From Desulfobulbaceae bacterium (GTDB lineage Bacteria > Desulfobacterota > Desulfobulbia > Desulfobulbales > Desulfobulbaceae): a DNA stretch of 8,940 nt. The stretch spans positions 938 to 9,877 of the forward strand of contig DNUE01000042.1 of NCBI GenBank assembly GCA_003508005.1. The letters are read 5' to 3'. Each line of letters starts with the position of its first letter. Position 1 is the stretch's first letter. A program made the position numbers and the translations under genes. The notes beneath the pieces are model-generated. The model was given only the letters and a program-made list of their open reading frames with translations, ran no database searches and was not told where the DNA came from. Positions 1 through 6,982 of the stretch are shown here, in pieces.

Positions 1-1733
1 ATGGTGCGGGAATCGATCTTGGAGGAGACCTTGAACGACATCCGGGTCGGGAAGTTGGCCTTGATCAGGCCGGTGAGCACATCCACCGAAGGCCGCTGGG
101 TGGCCAGGACAATATGCATGCCCGCGGCCCTTGCCATCTGAGCCAGCCGGGCGATGGAGCCTTCCACGTCCTTGGAGGCCACCATCATCAGGTCGGCCAG
201 CTCATCGACAACAATGACGATGTAGGGCAGTTTTTCCTCGGCATTCTGTTCGTTGTACGATTCAAAGGACTTGACCCGCTTTTCCTCCAGCAGGCGGTAG
301 CGCCGCTCCATCTCGCGCACCGCCCACAGGAGGGCCCGGCTGGCCATTTTCGGCTCCACCACCACCGGGTGGAGAAGATGGGGAATGTCCTCATAGGCCG
401 ACAGCTCGATCCGTTTGGGGTCGATCATCAGCAGGCGTACCTCGTCCGGGGTCGCCTTAAACAGGATCGAGGCGATGAAGGCGTTGATGGCCACCGACTT
501 GCCCGAACCCGTAGCGCCGGCGATGAGCAGATGCGGCATCCTGGTGATGTCGGCAACCACCGGCCGGCCGACGACATCAAGGCCAAGGGCCAGAGTAAGC
601 CGCGACCTGGCTTCTCGGTACTGCTCGGTCATCAGGATGTCACGCAGGTAGACGGTCTTCCGCTTCGGATTGGGAATCTCGATGCCCAAGGCTGCCTTGC
701 CGGGGATTGAACCGACAATCCTGACCCGGTCGGTCCTGAGGGCCATGGCCAGGTCATCGGCCAGGGAGACGATCTTGTTGATCTTGACCCCCGGGGCCGG
801 CGCATACTCATAGGTGGTGACCACCGGACCCGGAGAAATCCCGGTCACCTCTCCCTGCACCCCGAAATCTTCAAGCTTGGCCTTGAGTATCTCGCTGACC
901 CGGTAGTAATGCTCCTTGTCCACCCCAATGTCCTGCTGATCATGCCGATCCAGCAAGGTCAGGGGCGGCAGCTGATAAGTGCCGCCGGGCGGCGGCCGCA
1001 GGACGAACTCCTTTTCCCCATCCCGTTCACCAGCCGCTTCAATCTGGAGCGGCTCATGGACCGCCGGGACTCCGGTTCCCTTGCCGGCGACCTGGGCCGC
1101 CGAACCGGAAACAGCCGGTTCCCGGTCACCGGCCCTGATCCTGGCAGACGGAGCCGGTATTTTTTTCGGCATCCTGCTGCCCAGGGCGTTGCTGGCCCGC
1201 CAGAACCATTTGGCGGTCCCGAAAGGGGAAAAGCGAACGGCTGCCATCAGCGAGCAGATCAGGATGAACAGGAGCATGAGGACCGACCCGACGCTCCCGA
1301 GAAGACGACCGGACAGCTGCCAAACCAGGCCACCCAGGTAGCCGCCCGGACTGAGCAGATCGGGCGGAAAAAGCAGCTGCTCGGCGGTTGCCAAAAGGCC
1401 GCTGCTGGAAAGCAGGATCCCGGAGATACCGACAACCACGAAGGGCATGCTGTTGAGGATGCTGCCAGGAACCAGGGAAGCCACCGAGGTATAGCCCAGA
1501 ATGAGCACTGGAAAAAATGCGGTCAGGCCAAAAAAGCTGAAGAGGTAACGGGCGATATAGTAACCCAGCGCCCCGCACCAGTTTGTTGATGGTGACTGCA
1601 GGACGGGCGAGTCACCCAGCAGGGGGCGGGCGTAACTGACCAGACAAAGCAACAGGAAGACTGCCAGAAAAAGGGTGAGAAGGGCAACGGTCTCCCGCTG
1701 AAATTTTGACTCTTTTTTTTTCGGCAGGGGCAT
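1..1733 (-). CDS. ftsK: FtsK/SpoIIIE DNA translocase, N-terminal and motor part (3' end beyond window)
   Basis: This is the septum-anchored DNA pump that clears and helps resolve chromosomes at division. I read 577 codons in one frame plus two bases at the left edge. Residues 1-170 form an N-terminal domain with about four membrane segments (roughly 14-34, 55-85, 95-113, 145-166). A charged, proline-containing linker follows to about residue 255, then the alpha/beta motor. Walker A is GATGSGKS at 406-413, Walker B is IVIVVDEL at 505-512, and the family stretch ATQRPSVDVLTG follows. The missing part should hold the rest of the motor and the gamma winged helix. The ATG at 1733 is chosen because an in-frame TAA lies five codons upstream and the next residues are a typical basic start (MPLPKKK). 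The Shine-Dalgarno is weak. The linker is short for FtsK. Nine consecutive A encode Lys5-Lys7. Identity is very secure. Confidence 0.96.
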   Translation of the reverse strand, partial: MPLPKKKESKFQRETVALLTLFLAVFLLLCLVSYARPLLGDSPVLQSPSTNWCGALGYYIARYLFSFFGLTAFFPVLILGYTSVASLVPGSILNSMPFVVVGISGILLSSSGLLATAEQLLFPPDLLSPGGYLGGLVWQLSGRLLGSVGSVLMLLFILICSLMAAVRFSPFGTAKWFWRASNALGSRMPKKIPAPSARIRAGDREPAVSGSAAQVAGKGTGVPAVHEPLQIEAAGERDGEKEFVLRPPPGGTYQLPPLTLLDRHDQQDIGVDKEHYYRVSEILKAKLEDFGVQGEVTGISPGPVVTTYEYAPAPGVKINKIVSLADDLAMALRTDRVRIVGSIPGKAALGIEIPNPKRKTVYLRDILMTEQYREARSRLTLALGLDVVGRPVVADITRMPHLLIAGATGSGKSVAINAFIASILFKATPDEVRLLMIDPKRIELSAYEDIPHLLHPVVVEPKMASRALLWAVREMERRYRLLEEKRVKSFESYNEQNAEEKLPYIVIVVDELADLMMVASKDVEGSIARLAQMARAAGMHIVLATQRPSVDVLTGLIKANFPTRMSFKVSSKIDSRT

Positions 1734-2009
1734 AGTAACCCATTAAGCTCCAGATATACGTTCCGTTCCAGCCCGCGCGGCGGCCGCAGGCCATTGTCCA
1801 AAACCATCCGTCTCGCCGGAAGCGCAGCCCGACACGGACAACTGACTTCTACCCTACTTTGCCGGAAAAATCAAAAGGTGGTAACGTACGTACGCGCATG
1901 CAACTCCCTCAGTCCGGGCAGGACGGGCGGGCGGCCGCGGGATAACATTCCTGCCAGCCCAGGCTCAGCCTGATACGGCAACCTCGCGCAACAGGAGCAA
2001 TGGAATGGC
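1734..2009. other. Non-coding stretch upstream of ftsK
   Basis: I see no convincing gene in these 276 bases. They contain a weak ftsK promoter candidate on the minus strand, a perfect 10-bp palindrome CGTACGTACG at 1885-1894, and very GC-rich runs near 1927-1940. A 92-codon minus-strand frame crosses the right part but starts with TTG, looks compositionally random and is not called. Confidence 0.5.
1846..1874 (-). promoter_or_regulatory. Possible sigma70-type promoter for ftsK
   Basis: On the minus strand TTGATT (1874-1869) and TAGAAG (1851-1846) are 17 bp apart, each matching four of six consensus bases. The site would start transcription about 105 bp before the ftsK ATG. ftsK is more than 400 bp from nusB, so a private promoter is expected. 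The boxes are weak and this could be chance. Confidence 0.25.
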
Positions 2010-2153
2010 ATGAAACTGATAATGGTGTTGATCCTTGGCGTAGCAGCAGTTATCGGCCTTTGGGCGCTGGCAGCACTATTCTTTGCCGCAGCCAGATGCG
2101 GAGGAATCCGGCAGCTTTTCAGGGAGTGGCGCAAAGCCGTGACCGGCAAGTAA
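2010..2153 (+). CDS. Possible small single-pass membrane protein, 47 aa
   Basis: I do not recognise this protein. The frame reads 47 codons from ATG to TAA, and the product begins MKLIMVLILGVAAVIG. Residues 3-28 are an almost uninterrupted hydrophobic segment long enough for one transmembrane helix. The tail, residues 29-47, carries several Arg and Lys and little acid, so by the positive-inside rule it would be cytoplasmic. An AGGAG lies at 1993-1997, 12 nt before the ATG, which is slightly long. An ATG at 2000 is in another frame, and one at 2005 meets TGA at once. The gene runs against its neighbours, converging on nusB with an 8-bp gap and diverging from ftsK. No good promoter was found upstream. 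Support is the hydrophobic-then-basic layout plus a ribosome site. The alternative is chance reading of non-coding DNA. Confidence 0.45.
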   Translation: MKLIMVLILGVAAVIGLWALAALFFAAARCGGIRQLFREWRKAVTGK

Positions 2154-2161
2154 ACCGCCCT

Positions 2162-2593
2162 TCAGGGAGCCGCATCATCCGTTTGCCCTTGCACTGCGTC
2201 CAGAATTCCGTTGATGAAGGCCACGGAATCAGGCATGGAATAAAGCTTGGCGATCTCCAGGGCCTCGTTGATGGCGACCTTGGCCGGGACGTCCTCACCG
2301 TGCTTAATCTCGAAGACCGCAATGCGCAGAATGTTGCGATCAACTAAGGACATCCGCTCAAGCCGCCAGTTATGGGAACGACCAGTCAACTCCTGGTCGA
2401 TTTCCTTCCGGTGCGTGCAGATGCCGTTGATCAACTCCCGGGCATAGGGCAACGCTTTTTTTCCGGTTTCAAAGCAGGCACAGAAACGCTCCAGTTCAAG
2501 TGCAACGGCCTGGGATTCATCGGAGGCGTCCGTAAAATCATGGCTGAAGAGGAACTGCAGGGCCATTTCCCTTGATTTTCGGCGAAGTCCCAT
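2162..2593 (-). CDS. nusB: Transcription antitermination factor NusB
   Basis: NusB pairs with NusE (ribosomal protein S10) on boxA RNA and supports antitermination, chiefly of rRNA operons. The product has 143 residues, the normal family length, and is all-helical in character. The N-terminus carries the basic RRKSREMALQFLF signature. The C-terminal half has the conserved series NWRLERMSLVDRNILRIA, then DVPAKVAINEALEIAK and FINGILD. The ATG at 2593 is preceded by AAGGAA at a good distance. It lies 54 nt behind ribH, a pairing seen in many bacteria, and is probably the last gene of the transcript. I found no clear intrinsic terminator after its TGA. Nothing appears truncated or altered. Confidence 0.96.
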   Translation of the reverse strand: MGLRRKSREMALQFLFSHDFTDASDESQAVALELERFCACFETGKKALPYARELINGICTHRKEIDQELTGRSHNWRLERMSLVDRNILRIAVFEIKHGEDVPAKVAINEALEIAKLYSMPDSVAFINGILDAVQGQTDDAAP

Positions 2594-2647
2594 GTCGTTC
2601 CTTGCCCGCAGCCCACCCCCAAAGAAGTTGAAGAAGCAGCGATTCCT

Positions 2648-3112
2648 CTACAATGCAGCCATCAGGCTGATCATTTCCAGGGCGGCAATAGCCACCTCGG
2701 AACCCTTGTTGCCCGCCTTGGAGCCCGCCCGTTCAATGGCCTGTTCGATGGTTTCCGTGGTCAGCACCCCGAACAGAACCGGCAGACTGGTGTCAAGCAT
2801 GACCTGGGCCGTGCCCTTGGCCACCTCGCCGGCCACATAGTCAAAATGCGGTGTTGCCCCGCGGATGACCGCCCCCAGGCAGATGACCGCGTCATACTTG
2901 CCCGACCTGGCCATGCGCTGAGCCGCCAGGGGGATCTCGAAGGCCCCGGGCACGCGGACAACCTCGATGTCCTCTCCGTCCACCCCTGAACGGACCAGGG
3001 TGTCGATCGCCCCTTCCAGAAGCTTCTCGGAAATAAACGAGTTAAACCGCGCCACCACGATTCCCAGCTTCCTGCCCGCACCATTCAGGTTTCCTTCAAT
3101 ATACTTTGCCAT
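2648..3112 (-). CDS. ribH: 6,7-dimethyl-8-ribityllumazine synthase
   Basis: This enzyme condenses 5-amino-6-ribitylamino-uracil with 3,4-dihydroxy-2-butanone 4-phosphate to form lumazine, the penultimate riboflavin step. In the family it assembles into pentamers or 60-subunit shells. The 154 residues match the usual length. Visible motifs are ARFN at 21-24, VPGAFEIP near 54-61, LGAVIRGATPHFDYV near 79-93 with the expected catalytic histidine at 89, FGVLTT, and the phosphate-binding RAGSKAGNKGSE near the C-terminus. The ATG at 3112 has a strong AGGGGGAG ribosome site immediately upstream. It sits 200 bp after ribBA, an unusually long gap for this cluster, and a copy of the dispersed repeat lies in that gap. 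No FMN riboswitch is apparent in its leader. Confidence 0.97.
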   Translation of the reverse strand: MAKYIEGNLNGAGRKLGIVVARFNSFISEKLLEGAIDTLVRSGVDGEDIEVVRVPGAFEIPLAAQRMARSGKYDAVICLGAVIRGATPHFDYVAGEVAKGTAQVMLDTSLPVLFGVLTTETIEQAIERAGSKAGNKGSEVAIAALEMISLMAAL

Positions 3113-3205
3113 CTCTCCCCCTTGTCAACTGCATCAAGTATCTGCCGCGGAATCGGCACCTGAACCGCCGCGTTCCCGCCCCCCATCGCCTATCCTGTCA
3201 CGATA

Positions 3206-3287
3206 TGCCGAAACGCGGAAAGGGCGGTTCCGACGCCGGCAAACTCTGCACCATATGGAACTCATCATTTCGGATGGGCAGTGCCTT
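3206..3287 (-). repeat. Dispersed intergenic repeat, copy B (ribBA-ribH gap)
   Basis: Read on the minus strand, this segment aligns along its length with the plus strand of 8788-8868. The core is the identical 15-mer TTGCCGGCGTCGGAA (here 3242-3228). Over the 47-column core I count 38 identities with one gap. Outside the core, similarity is weaker but collinear (for example TGCCCATCCG against TGACCGTCCG). The stem TGCCG/CGGCA and an inner CGC/GCG pairing are kept in both copies. It occupies much of the spacer between ribBA and ribH. The family is not recognised. Outer edges are approximate. Confidence 0.6.
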
Positions 3288-3312
3288 CCCTTCTTGCGAG
3301 CTCCTCACAATT

Positions 3313-4557
3313 TCACGGATCACCCGAAACGTCCGTGAGCGGGGTATCGTCGTAGAGTTCCAGGAGATGCCCCATCTTGTCCCGTTTGCAGCGCATGTAT
3401 TCCTTGTTTTCCGGATCGGTCGGAATCTCGATGGGAAAACGGTCCACGACCTTGATCCCATAGCCCTCCAGACCGACGATCTTCTTGGGATTGTTCGTAA
3501 GGAGCTGCATCTCCCGCACCCCGAGATCGCGCAGGATCTGTGCGCCGATGCCATAGTCACGAAGATCGGCCTTGAAGCCGAGCTTGATGTTCGCCTCCAC
3601 CGTGTCCAGGCCCTGCCGGTCCTGAAGTTCATAGGCCCTGAGCTTATTCACCAAGCCGATGCCTCTGCCCTCCTGGCGCATGTAGACAATGATCCCGCGT
3701 CCTTCCTGCTCCACCATCTTCATGGCGGCAAGAAGCTGGGAGCCGCAGTCGCAGCGAGCCGAACGAAAGACATCGCCGGTCAGGCACTCGGAGTGCACCC
3801 GGACCATTACCGGCTTGGCCGGGTCGATCTCGCCTTTGACCAGGGCGATATGCTCGAGCCGGTCTACGTCATTGGTATAGATGATAACCTTGAACTCACC
3901 AGCATGGATGGTGGGAAGCCTCGCCTGAGCGACTCTGTGCACCAAGGTATCCTTCCGGAGCCGGTAGGCGACCAGGTCGGCGATGGTGGCGATCTTCAGC
4001 TCATGATCGGCGGCGAATTTCTCCAGATCCGGCATGCGGGACATGGTCCCGTCTTCATTCATGATCTCGCAGATGACCCCGGCGGTCCGCATCCCGGCGA
4101 GCCGGGCCAGATCCACCGAGCCCTCGGTCTGGCCCGTGCGGACCAGGACCCCGCCCTTGCGGGCACGCAGCGGAAAAATATGGCCAGGGCTGATGATATC
4201 ATACGGCTTGGCCTCCGACGCCACGGCGGCCTTTATTGTGCGGGCGCGGTCGGCGGCGGAAATGCCGGTTGAGACCCCGGTGCGGGCCTCGATGCTGATG
4301 GTGAACCCCGTGCCGTAGGGCGATTTGTTGTCGCTGACCATCATCGGCAGCTTCAGCTGCTCAACGATGTCCGGGCTGAGGGCCAGGCAGATCAGGCCGC
4401 GGCCGTACCTGGCCATGAAATTGATGGCCTCGGGAGTCACTGCCTCGGCGGCCATGCACAGGTCGCCTTCGTTTTCCCGGTCTTCATCGTCGACCAGGAT
4501 GACAATCTTCCCGGCCTTGATATCCTCGATGACATCTTCAATGGGGCTTACAGCCAT
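3313..4557 (-). CDS. ribBA: Bifunctional DHBP synthase / GTP cyclohydrolase II
   Basis: The N-terminal half makes 3,4-dihydroxy-2-butanone 4-phosphate from ribulose 5-phosphate, and the C-terminal half opens GTP to the first pyrimidine of the riboflavin pathway. At 414 residues it has full bifunctional length. The DHBP domain (about 1-200) shows the acidic loop DDEDRENEGD at 23-32, YGTGFTISIEA near 81-91 and RPGH-like SPGHIFPLRA near 123-132. The usual metal-ligand histidine of the GHTE motif is Gln143 here (RTGQTEGSVDL). The cyclohydrolase domain (about 205-400) has the zinc cysteines 258, 269 and 271 in HSECLTGDVFRSARCDCG, then MRQEGRGIGL and the GTP-contact stretch LLTNNPKKIVGL. The start has GGGAG upstream. 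It follows ribE by 30 nt, so one transcript is likely. Confidence 0.97.
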   Translation of the reverse strand: MAVSPIEDVIEDIKAGKIVILVDDEDRENEGDLCMAAEAVTPEAINFMARYGRGLICLALSPDIVEQLKLPMMVSDNKSPYGTGFTISIEARTGVSTGISAADRARTIKAAVASEAKPYDIISPGHIFPLRARKGGVLVRTGQTEGSVDLARLAGMRTAGVICEIMNEDGTMSRMPDLEKFAADHELKIATIADLVAYRLRKDTLVHRVAQARLPTIHAGEFKVIIYTNDVDRLEHIALVKGEIDPAKPVMVRVHSECLTGDVFRSARCDCGSQLLAAMKMVEQEGRGIIVYMRQEGRGIGLVNKLRAYELQDRQGLDTVEANIKLGFKADLRDYGIGAQILRDLGVREMQLLTNNPKKIVGLEGYGIKVVDRFPIEIPTDPENKEYMRCKRDKMGHLLELYDDTPLTDVSGDP

Positions 4558-4587
4558 TACTTGCTTCTCCCGCCTTTCCGGCCGCCG

Positions 4588-5244
4588 TTATCGGAGAAAA
4601 CCGTGCTCCGCGAGGAAGGAGGCATTGATCCTGCTGCCTCCATCAGGGTTCGCGGATTTCTCCATGAGCAGCTTTTCCACATACTTGCCAATTATATCAA
4701 CCTCTACATTCACCGTGTCGCCGGGTTTCAGCCCGCCCAGGGTGGTCACCGACAAGGTGTGGGGGATGATCGACACCGTGAAGCGCTCTCCTTCGCAGCT
4801 GTTCACCGTCAGGCTGACCCCGTTGATTGCGATCGAACCTTTTTTAATAACATATTTCGCCAGGGAACGGGACAGGGAAAATGTAAACAGGGTAAAATCG
4901 CCGGCGCTGCGCCGGTCCTCTACCCTGGCTCGGGCATCGACATGGCCGCTGACCAGATGCCCGCCAAGACGGTCGCTGAGCTTAAGCGCCCTCTCCAGAT
5001 TGACCAGGCTGCCCGGCTGCAGCGCACCCAGCCCGGAGCGCTCCAGTGTTTCCGGAGAGACATCCATCAGGAAACGGCTCTCCTTGATCTCCCTGGCGGT
5101 GAGGCAGACGCCGTTGACGGCGATCGATTCCCCTTCGACCGGATCGATCAGGGGAAAATCCGCCTCCAGGCAGAGGACCATGCCGCCGCCGGCCGGCTGT
5201 TTTCGTATCACCCGACCACGACCCTGGATAATGCCGGTGAACAT
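4588..5244 (-). CDS. ribE: Riboflavin synthase, alpha subunit
   Basis: It dismutates two molecules of 6,7-dimethyl-8-ribityllumazine to riboflavin plus the pyrimidine that returns to RibH; family members act as trimers. The 218 residues hold the two tandem lumazine-binding barrels. The first begins MFTGII and carries GESIAVNGVCLT at 38-49 and MDVSPETLE. The second carries LGGHLVSGHVD, then GSIAINGVSLTV and SIIPHTL. The C-terminal helix IIGKYVEKLL used in trimer formation is present. The ATG lies three bases after the TAG of the upstream TPR gene, with AGGGA just before it, so its translation is probably coupled to that gene. In many related clusters ribD precedes ribE; here a TPR gene does. 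Some nomenclatures call this gene ribC. Confidence 0.96.
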   Translation of the reverse strand: MFTGIIQGRGRVIRKQPAGGGMVLCLEADFPLIDPVEGESIAVNGVCLTAREIKESRFLMDVSPETLERSGLGALQPGSLVNLERALKLSDRLGGHLVSGHVDARARVEDRRSAGDFTLFTFSLSRSLAKYVIKKGSIAINGVSLTVNSCEGERFTVSIIPHTLSVTTLGGLKPGDTVNVEVDIIGKYVEKLLMEKSANPDGGSRINASFLAEHGFLR

Positions 5245-5247
5245 CAG

Positions 5248-5850
5248 CTATCCCTGCTCCACCTGGCGGGCACGGCCCTCATACTCCTCGGCCAGACGGG
5301 CGTGCTTGAAATTTCTGTGAATGCCGGCAATGGTCCGCAACGCGTCCGCTGCCTTCAGCCGATCGCCCTGTTCGAGATACAGCTCGACGATGGTTTCCAG
5401 GACCTCTACCGTTCTTTTGGGATTTTTGAGCTGGGAAAAATAATCGAAGATGTCAAACAGCAGGACCTGGGCCTGGTCCAACTCGCCAAGCCGGCGCAGG
5501 GCCTCCGCCTTTTTTTTGTTCAGCTCTATGATGGAGAAGACATCCTGCTCCTTCTCGCAGATGGTCTGGGCGCGCTGAAAATGCTCCAGGGCCAGCCGGT
5601 ATTCCTCCCGGGCCATACACAGGTCGCCGAGTCGGTCGGCGGCGTTGGCCACCCCCTGCTCGTTGCCCTGCTCCTCAAAGCCGCGCAGGGCATTGTGCAG
5701 CGCCATGGCGGCCTGGGTATATTCCCCTTTGGCAAGAAATTGGCGGCCGGCCTTGTAGTCGGCCTTGGCCGGATCGGTCAAAGTCGGATCTTCCTTCGGT
5801 CCCGCCCCCTGGGGGGCAAGAGATTGCAATGGTTGAATCGGATCAGTCAT
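5248..5850 (-). CDS. TPR-repeat protein of unknown function, preceding ribE
   Basis: This 200-residue soluble protein has no signal peptide or membrane segment. A proline-rich disordered-looking N-terminus (1-28) is followed by about four degenerate tetratricopeptide-like helix pairs near 30-60, 67-100, 107-141 and 147-180. The spacing is about 37-40 residues, nearer the longer TPR variant than the standard 34. Such repeats are protein-binding scaffolds, and no catalytic motif is visible. The ATG overlaps the end of the HEAT-protein gene by 8 nt (ATGACTGA) and has AAGGAAG upstream. The stop is 3 nt before ribE. It therefore links the TPR/HEAT genes to the riboflavin genes in one transcript. 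The specific function is unknown; a role as partner of the adjacent HEAT protein is inferred from position only. Confidence 0.9.
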   Translation of the reverse strand: MTDPIQPLQSLAPQGAGPKEDPTLTDPAKADYKAGRQFLAKGEYTQAAMALHNALRGFEEQGNEQGVANAADRLGDLCMAREEYRLALEHFQRAQTICEKEQDVFSIIELNKKKAEALRRLGELDQAQVLLFDIFDYFSQLKNPKRTVEVLETIVELYLEQGDRLKAADALRTIAGIHRNFKHARLAEEYEGRARQVEQG

Positions 5851-6982
5851 GGATAGCTTCCTTGTTGCGATGGATATTCTCAGTTGCCTCGGTGGCCAAC
5901 CGGGAAACCGTGGTATTCACCGGCCGCCCCTGTTCGTAAATAATGATCGGGTGGTGATCCGCCTGCAGGCCCATGATCTGAAAAAGCGCCTCGCTGGCCT
6001 GGATCCGCCCCAACAGTCTGGCCATCAGGCCCCGGATCACGGGGTTTTTATGACTGAGAAAAGAAAAAGTGGAATAGAAGGGAGTCTTGCGGATCAGGTC
6101 GGGCCGACTGGCAGCGATCTCGCCCAGGGACCAGATCACCTGCACCTGGGTGCTTTCATCAGCCATAAAGTTAAGCAGATACCTGGTAAAGGCCCCATAA
6201 ATATCGGGACGGGCGGCGATGATCGCGCCGATTGCCTCCAACATGCCCCAACTGGTGGCGGCCGAGTCTGAACAGGCCTCAAACAGCCGATGCATGAGAT
6301 CAGCCACCTGGCCCGGTTCCCTGGTGGCCAGCCGGGCGCATACCTGGCCGATCAGCCAGGCGGTATGGTACCTGGCCGCTTCGTCTGGATCGTAGAGCAG
6401 ACGCTGAAGAAAGCGCAGGGTCCGGTGATCATCAAAAGAGTAATCGACCAGGGCATCAATGTCCCCTGCCCTCACCAGCTGCCGGACCAGTTCCTTGCTG
6501 GCGCGTTTGCGCTGCCGTTTGGGGTCGCGGAGAGGCTCCAAGGGTGGCAGGGGAAGCGCCCCGTCGGGACCGGCCTCCTCCTCGCTTTGCTGCTTCGCGG
6601 TGAATCGGGCAGCTATCTCGGCCACCTCCTTGTGCAGGCGGATAAAATAGAGGACCCCCCTGATCATCCGGCCATCCAGCTTCCCGCCCAGGACCACCTG
6701 GTGGGTGATCTCGTCATAGTTTTCAATCCGTCCGGTCAGGTAATCATCTTCCGGGATCAGCTCCCAGGCCAAGTCCCAGTCGTTATGACAGGCAAAGACC
6801 AGACACTCGACAATGGCGGCACCGACATTATGGCCGCTGGCATCGCAGACATAGACCGCCCCGCAGTCGCATTGACCGACTGGGAATTCGGTCATTTTCC
6901 GCTGCACGGCGTCCCTGGTCCGCCCGACATCAACGCCGCAGAACGGGCACCAGGGCTTGATGCTCTCCATGCCCTTCTTCAT
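5843..6982 (-). CDS. Zinc-ribbon plus HEAT-repeat protein (DVU0298-like)
   Basis: The product has 379 residues and two parts. The N-terminal part (1 to about 120) opens with CPFCG (Cys12, Cys15) and a second cysteine cluster, Cys38, Cys40 and Cys46 (QCDCGAVYVC), which resembles a zinc ribbon. It is followed by a mixed domain around DWDLAWELIPEDDYLTGRI. A charged, glutamate- and lysine-rich linker near 130-170 leads to an all-helical C-terminal part with HEAT-like pairs, for instance TAWLIGQVCARLA, MLEAIGAIIAARPDIYG and VIWSLGEIAASRPDLI. From memory this matches proteins named DVU0298 family in sulfate reducers; I could not check this. The start overlaps the upstream stop as TGATG and lacks a good ribosome site, so coupling is likely. 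Met5 (6970) is an alternative start. The function is unknown; a scaffold or regulator role is inference. Confidence 0.9.
   Translation of the reverse strand: MKKGMESIKPWCPFCGVDVGRTRDAVQRKMTEFPVGQCDCGAVYVCDASGHNVGAAIVECLVFACHNDWDLAWELIPEDDYLTGRIENYDEITHQVVLGGKLDGRMIRGVLYFIRLHKEVAEIAARFTAKQQSEEEAGPDGALPLPPLEPLRDPKRQRKRASKELVRQLVRAGDIDALVDYSFDDHRTLRFLQRLLYDPDEAARYHTAWLIGQVCARLATREPGQVADLMHRLFEACSDSAATSWGMLEAIGAIIAARPDIYGAFTRYLLNFMADESTQVQVIWSLGEIAASRPDLIRKTPFYSTFSFLSHKNPVIRGLMARLLGRIQASEALFQIMGLQADHHPIIIYEQGRPVNTTVSRLATEATENIHRNKEAIHD

Noticed and set aside
909..1589. Plus-strand open frame of 226 codons
   Set aside because: It is antisense to the FtsK linker and membrane region and is low-complexity (Gly, Gln, Arg) in composition.
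1885..1894. CGTACGTACG palindrome as an operator
   Set aside because: A single short palindrome in GC-rich DNA, with no repeat elsewhere and no mapped promoter at that spot.
1871..2149. Minus-strand 92-codon frame between nusB and ftsK
   Set aside because: It starts with TTG, has no ribosome site, is antisense to the better-supported small membrane ORF, and its composition is not protein-like.
3123..3128. Perfect TTGACA on the minus strand just before ribH
   Set aside because: It lies 10 bp from the start codon, so its -10 box would fall inside the coding region, with no TATAAT-like match.
3134..3268. Minus-strand 44-codon frame in the ribBA-ribH gap
   Set aside because: It has no ribosome site and an Arg/Gly-rich composition. 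It arises from the repeat copy and adjoining GC-rich DNA.
3113..3312. FMN riboswitch (RFN element) upstream of ribH
   Set aside because: The conserved RFN segments are not present on either strand here, nor in the ribF or TPR-operon leaders.
3106..4272. Long plus-strand open frame of 388 codons
   Set aside because: It lies antisense to ribBA, whose domains are all recognisable. The frame is a GC-rich shadow without family motifs.
4561..5856. Long plus-strand open frame of 431 codons
   Set aside because: It is antisense to ribE and the TPR gene, spans their junction and shows no recognisable domain.
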